A stretch of DNA of 18,240 nt from an uncultured Saprospiraceae bacterium (GTDB lineage Bacteria; Bacteroidota; Bacteroidia; Chitinophagales; Saprospiraceae), in NCBI GenBank assembly GCA_938044055.1, contig CALIQO010000056.1:1-18240 (forward strand), read 5' to 3'. The position numbers and the translations under genes were made by a program. The notes under the pieces were generated by a model. That model was not told the DNA's origin, made no database searches, and saw only the letters and a program-made list of their open reading frames with translations. Shown in pieces: positions 15,110-18,240 of the stretch (its first letter is position 1; each line of letters starts with the position of its first letter).

Positions 15110-15231
15110 AAAACTAGTTAATTAAATTCCAAATAAAAGAAATTTTATATAATTGAACGCAATTGAATTGTTTCGCTCATCCAGCTTCGGAGATCTTTTT
15201 TGATATACATTAAAAGGGAAATATAGTTATT
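15110..15231. other. AT-rich convergent intergenic region
   Basis: 122 bases between the DUF3024 gene and the convergent lipoprotein gene. A short palindrome CAATTGAATTG and T-rich stretches are present, but I see no strong terminator hairpin for either strand. Confidence 0.4.
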
Positions 15232-15969
15232 CTATTTTCTGTTTTGTTGGATTCGAGCCTGCTCCATTTCATCCATACTTTTTCTTAGGAACTCCTCTAG
15301 AAGGTCGGTGGCTTCCTTCTCTGCACTTAATTCATCGTTGTTTACAATTTCTTTCATTTTCTCAATAAGTGGATTTATTTCATCACCATAATTTTCTTGC
15401 TCATATTTCTTAATGACCACTTCCATGATTTTTTCGATCCCACCATTTTCACCTCCAGTTTTAATAAAGTCATTAAGACCTTCTAGGATTTCAGGGATAT
15501 CTTCCTGGTGTCCACTGTTTTCAACCTGGTTAAGTACATTTTCCCATTCCGATTCTAGCTCAGCTGAGTAGTCGTTCATGTTTTCAATAGCATCACCTAT
15601 TACTTCAGCAAAGTCTTGCCCTCCCATATGTTTTTCAGCGCTTTTTATAAAGAAGTCGATGGTCTTGCTTACTTGTCCATTAGACTCAGCATCTTCTTTT
15701 GCAATTTCTTTTAGGACATCATCATACACATTAGAACCATCTTCTTTCTTAAGATCCTTGAGTAAGCCATTAAGGCCTTTTTCTGAATCTATCTTCTCAA
15801 CTCTATCACTCAATTTTTTAAATATCGATTCAGAATCGGTTTCTGACCCTGAAGACTCTCTAGCTTTAGAAATTTCATTGTTTTGAGATTGATCACCTCG
15901 TGGGTTAGAATCACATGAACATAGAATAAAGACACTGACAATAAACATTAGAGGAGTAATTGTTTTCAT
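15232..15969 (-). CDS. Acidic helical lipoprotein, function unknown
   Basis: The ATG at 15969 gives a 245-aa protein with a lipoprotein signal peptide: MKTITPLMFIVSVFILCSCD. The likely lipobox is LCSC, with the second Cys lipidated. The frame can be extended 9 codons to a TTG, but that would bury the signal, so 15969 is chosen. After the Cys comes a short polar linker rich in Ser, Asn and Glu. The rest is a strongly charged, net-acidic, mostly alpha-helical domain (SIFKKLSDRVEKIDSEKG ... DFFIKSAEKHMGGQDFAEVI ... SAEKEATDLLEEFLRKSMDE). I recognise no enzyme or binding motif. The acidic residues soon after the Cys leave surface export possible, but no clear export motif is seen. It is divergent from the GEVED/T9SS gene across a region holding a nested inverted repeat. 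Confidence 0.8.
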   Translation of the reverse strand: MKTITPLMFIVSVFILCSCDSNPRGDQSQNNEISKARESSGSETDSESIFKKLSDRVEKIDSEKGLNGLLKDLKKEDGSNVYDDVLKEIAKEDAESNGQVSKTIDFFIKSAEKHMGGQDFAEVIGDAIENMNDYSAELESEWENVLNQVENSGHQEDIPEILEGLNDFIKTGGENGGIEKIMEVVIKKYEQENYGDEINPLIEKMKEIVNNDELSAEKEATDLLEEFLRKSMDEMEQARIQQNRK

Positions 15970-16033
15970 CGTTTTAATTTTAGAAGAGGTTAACAATTGA
16001 TGCTTACATATACATGTTACGATTTATAAGGAA

Positions 16034-16087
16034 AGGTAAATCACTTTTATAAATTTCCGGGCGGTAAATTTCAACAATGATTTACCT
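16034..16087. repeat. Nested inverted repeat in a divergent intergenic region
   Basis: AGGTAAATCA (16034-16043) and TGATTTACCT (16078-16087) are perfect 10-bp inverted arms 34 bases apart. Inside them AAATTTCC (16051-16058) pairs with GG-T-AAATTT (16063-16071) around GGGC with one bulged T. The GC-rich centre stands out in an AT-rich spacer. It lies 65 bases upstream of the lipoprotein start and 72 bases upstream of the GEVED gene start, so it could be a shared operator or a structured leader. Confidence 0.55.
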
Positions 16088-16159
16088 ATTGAGAAATGGA
16101 AGCACTTATTCATGCAAACCCCAATGTGTTTACATCACTTCAATGAAAAACAATAAGAC

Positions 16160-17419
16160 ATGAAAAATTATTTACTCCTTTTTTGTTTGTTAAGTTTAGG
16201 TTACGTTTCAGGCAATGCTCAATATTGTAGTGCTGCTGGAAATACATCGACCTATGAATGGATAGAACGCGTAAGTTTTGGTTTTGATAAAAAGGTTACT
16301 GGAAACAACGGTGGATACAATGATGCTGTTACTTATGCTCCGATGCATGCAAGTCAAGGAATGTGTTTTTATATGAATATGGAACCTGGATATTCCGGTT
16401 ATGAATATAATGAGTACTGGGGTGTATGGATAGACTTTAATAAAGATGGAGATTTTTCAGATAGTGGAGAAAATGTTTACTTAAGTACGAGTCCTACCAA
16501 TTATGGTGCAGCTACTCAGATAAGTATTCCTTCCAGTGCACCCACTGGATTTACAACAATGCGTGTCATTATGAAATATGGATCTGCTCCTAGTCCTTGT
16601 GGGAGTTTTAGCTATGGTGAAGTAGAAGATTATTCGTTTTATATAGAAGATGGATTATATACTTGCGACAATGGAGTAGGGTCAAGTGCATACGAGTGGA
16701 TCGATGGAGTAGGAATAGGAGACCTATATCTCTTTAATGGAATCAACGATGGCTCTCATGTAGATTACTGTCAACTTTACCATGCAGACTTAAGTGATTC
16801 ATTAACAATATCGATGACTCCAGGTTACTCATCAACAAGATATGAAGAGCATGTAACATTTTCTTTTGACATGAATAATGACAATGATTTTTCTGATCCA
16901 GGAGAGACTATGCACTTATGGGGAATTGATGGTCCGGTTACTAACATCAGACCATTTAATTATGATGTTGAACCAGATGTATGCCATAGGGTGAGAGTAC
17001 AATTATCTTATTATAGTGTATCTACTTGCGAATATATATATTATGGTGAAGTAGAAGAGTATGCAGTTTATGTTACAGATATAAATGGGATATCCGCGTA
17101 TGCAAGACCCGCATCTATAACTACAAGGCAAGGGCATAATATCGGAGATCCTCGTCAAGGAAAAAAGAGTAAGATAGCAGTGTTCCCCAATCCAGCGAGT
17201 AATTATGCATCTATAGATTTTGGTATAGAAAACGAAATGAAGGACGCCGATGTTTCGATTCTAGATATCAGCGGAAGAGTTGTTTTAAATAAATCAAAAG
17301 AAAAATATGTATCTCAGATGCAGATCGATCTCGACAGGTTTTCTAATGGAACATATATAGTTAAGGTAGCCTATACAGACAAAATAGAAACTACTTCCTT
17401 GGTCGTAGTAGAAAATTAA
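16160..17419 (+). CDS. Secreted GEVED-repeat protein with T9SS sorting domain
   Basis: A 419-aa protein exported by Sec (signal peptide NYLLLFCLLSLGYVSGNAQ) and then by the type IX system. Two GEVED-type beta domains follow. The first (about 22-162) begins YCSAAGNTSTYEWIERV, has the Asp-rich loop DFNKDGDFSDSGE (92-104) and ends YGEVEDYSFYI. The second (about 168-305) begins YTCDNGVGSSAYEWIDGV, has DMNNDNDFSDPGE (237-249) and ends YGEVEEYAVYV. The Asp/Asn loops look like calcium sites. A linker (about 310-337) leads to a type A sorting domain from residue 339 (IAVFPNPASNYASIDF, VSILDISGRVVLN, FSNGTYIVKVAYTD). There is no catalytic domain; GEVED domains usually accompany proteases or adhesins, so a binding or structural surface role is inferred. 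I find no consensus promoter. Confidence 0.9.
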   Translation: MKNYLLLFCLLSLGYVSGNAQYCSAAGNTSTYEWIERVSFGFDKKVTGNNGGYNDAVTYAPMHASQGMCFYMNMEPGYSGYEYNEYWGVWIDFNKDGDFSDSGENVYLSTSPTNYGAATQISIPSSAPTGFTTMRVIMKYGSAPSPCGSFSYGEVEDYSFYIEDGLYTCDNGVGSSAYEWIDGVGIGDLYLFNGINDGSHVDYCQLYHADLSDSLTISMTPGYSSTRYEEHVTFSFDMNNDNDFSDPGETMHLWGIDGPVTNIRPFNYDVEPDVCHRVRVQLSYYSVSTCEYIYYGEVEEYAVYVTDINGISAYARPASITTRQGHNIGDPRQGKKSKIAVFPNPASNYASIDFGIENEMKDADVSILDISGRVVLNKSKEKYVSQMQIDLDRFSNGTYIVKVAYTDKIETTSLVVVEN

Positions 17420-17431
17420 CTTTCCTATTGA

Positions 17432-17448
17432 ATCACTTCATAAGTGAT
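17432..17448 (+). terminator. Hairpin after the GEVED/T9SS gene
   Basis: ATCACTT and AAGTGAT form a perfect 7-bp stem with loop CAT, 12 bases after the stop at 17419. No T-run follows, so it may be an mRNA-stabilising hairpin instead of an intrinsic terminator. Confidence 0.35.
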
Positions 17449-17589
17449 ATATCATCTGATATGATTACAGAGAAAAATAAGCTTAGAAATTATGGAAGGG
17501 ATAATATGAGTAGATCAAATTACTTTTTTTGCAATCTCTTGTAATTGATAAACTTTATCTTCTAGAATTTTTATAGAAGTTTTACTTGA

Positions 17590-17637
17590 ATTACCCTAAA
17601 TGTGTGTGGTTTTCTAAATGAGAAAATGAAGGGTAAT
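17590..17637. repeat. Two-stem inverted-repeat element upstream of a serine hydrolase gene
   Basis: The outer arms ATTACCCT (17590-17597) and AGGGTAAT (17630-17637) are perfect 8-bp complements. The inner arms TTTTCT (17610-17615) and AGAAAA (17621-17626) close a loop AAATG. The left side between the stems holds a GT-rich stretch (TGTGTGTGG) and the right side only TGA. It ends 30 bases before the -7 box of the next gene, a position suited to an activator or repressor site. Confidence 0.5.
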
Positions 17638-17667
17638 ATAAAAGCATTTTCTAGATACACTATAATT

Positions 17668-17675
17668 TAATTTTG
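17668..17675 (+). promoter_or_regulatory. Perfect -7 box (TAATTTTG) of the last gene
   Basis: TAATTTTG matches TAnnTTTG exactly and lies 15 bases before the ATG at 17691. The best upstream match is TTTT at 17647-17650, 17 bases away, so the -33 element is imperfect. The leader would be under about 15 bases. Confidence 0.5.
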
Positions 17676-17690
17676 ACTAGTTTTATAGAT

Positions 17691-18240
17691 ATGAAAATCG
17701 CTTACTTATTAATCGTCGGGTTACATTTTCTTTATATACCTGTTTTCTCTCAAGATAAGTGGGATGTAAGAACGGCTTTTGATGAATTGTATGATGGTCT
17801 ATTTTCTTCGGAAGAACCAGGAGGATCTATTCTTGTGATGAAAGGGGACGAAGTCAAGTTTCTAGGAAGTTATGGTTTAGCTGATCTGAAAACGGGTGAG
17901 AAAATTACAGAACATACCCTTTTCAATACGGGGTCAATTTCTAAAACATTCGTCTCTAATGCCATCTTGATATTGCATGAGAGAAATCAATTGTCCATTA
18001 AGGATCCTATTTCGAAATATTTTAATGATTTCGAACTTTCTGATATTGCTGATTCGGTATCCGTCGAACATCTGCTTTCGCACACTTCTGGACTACCGGA
18101 TATAAGAGATGTGCGTAACAACACAAGGTTTTTTCTCACCGCAAAAGATGATGAAAACTGGGCACCTATTAAAAGAACTAAGAGACTTAAGTCAGCACCC
18201 GGTGCTCAATACGAGTATTCTAATCCGGCGTTTAACGGCT
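17691..18240 (+). CDS. Secreted beta-lactamase-family serine hydrolase (partial, runs off window)
   Basis: The first 183 residues of a second penicillin-recognising serine hydrolase; the frame is open at the window edge and the C-terminus is missing. It starts with a signal peptide (KIAYLLIVGLHFLYIPVFSQ). The active-site SxxK is Ser82-I-S-Lys85 in NTGSISKTFVSNAI, and the YxN motif is Tyr176-S-Asn178 in YEYSNPAFNG. VEHLLSHTSGLPDI (125-138) is the block that normally follows SxxK. The third HxG/KTG motif would lie beyond the window. It shares the layout of the 2430-3581 protein but differs at most positions, so it is a distant paralogue and not a recent copy. Substrate unknown; peptidase, esterase or cell-wall roles are all possible. 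Confidence 0.92.
   Translation, partial: MKIAYLLIVGLHFLYIPVFSQDKWDVRTAFDELYDGLFSSEEPGGSILVMKGDEVKFLGSYGLADLKTGEKITEHTLFNTGSISKTFVSNAILILHERNQLSIKDPISKYFNDFELSDIADSVSVEHLLSHTSGLPDIRDVRNNTRFFLTAKDDENWAPIKRTKRLKSAPGAQYEYSNPAFNG

Larger units (their letters stand above)
17420..17690. other. Intergenic region rich in inverted repeats
   Basis: 271 bases without a gene. It contains a 7-bp hairpin ATCACTT/AAGTGAT (17432-17448), ATATCA/TGATAT (17449-17462), CTTCTA/TAGAAG (17559-17579) followed by TTTTA, the two-stem element at 17590-17637, and a perfect -7 box at 17668-17675. Confidence 0.5.

Noticed and set aside
15970..15996. TTG start 9 codons upstream for the lipoprotein
   Set aside because: The ATG at 15969 gives a textbook lipoprotein signal peptide, whereas the TTG would add a polar lead.
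1..18240. tRNA/rRNA genes, CRISPR arrays, insertion sequences, attachment sites
   Set aside because: No repeat-spacer pattern, transposase or integrase motif, cloverleaf or rRNA-like stretch was seen on either strand by eye.

Overview
The window is an AT-rich chromosomal segment of a Bacteroidota bacterium. The phylum call rests on several independent signs. There are type IX secretion (T9SS) C-terminal sorting domains at 386-613 and at the end of the 16160-17419 gene, and GEVED domains in the latter. DUF6503-like and DUF3024-like proteins occur, and RicT has a Cys-rich N-terminus of the Bacteroidota type. Perfect TAnnTTTG -7 promoter boxes precede several genes, and Shine-Dalgarno sequences are almost absent. 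I cannot place it below phylum from the sequence alone.

Layout. Positions 1-613 are a graveyard: a minus-strand alpha/beta hydrolase, cut at its 5' side and carrying two single-base frameshifts, meets head-on an orphan plus-strand T9SS sorting domain, closed by a small terminator. At 805-2365 a secreted DUF6503-like protein and an AraC-type regulator form a tight pair. A secreted serine beta-lactamase/DD-peptidase-family protein (2430-3581) converges on a DUF389 membrane protein (3585-5054, minus). An unrecognised 175-aa protein (5209-5736) is followed by a HigB-HigA toxin-antitoxin operon (5816-6477).

The centre is housekeeping. An acyl-CoA dehydrogenase (6759-7925) is followed 11 bases later by a site-2-type membrane metalloprotease (7937-9034). 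This converges, with overlapping stop codons, on a PTPS/QueD-type pterin synthase (9031-9438, minus). A PLP aminotransferase (9535-10656) comes next. DNA polymerase III delta' (10763-11890) and RicT/PSP1 (11922-13268) form a pair also adjacent in Firmicutes. Dihydrolipoyl dehydrogenase (13335-14738) and a DUF3024 protein (14756-15109) complete this block.

The right end is cell-surface material: a helical, acidic lipoprotein (15232-15969, minus), a divergent secreted GEVED/T9SS protein (16160-17419), and the start of a second beta-lactamase-family serine hydrolase that runs off the window (17691-18240+). Nested inverted repeats lie in both intergenic regions here (16034-16087 and 17590-17637).

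I see no tRNA, rRNA, CRISPR array, transposase or phage genes, and no convincing new multi-gene system. The best leads are the decayed hydrolase with its opposed sorting domain, promoter boxes that almost touch start codons (likely leaderless transcripts), one lone Shine-Dalgarno-driven GTG start, and the structured intergenic elements.
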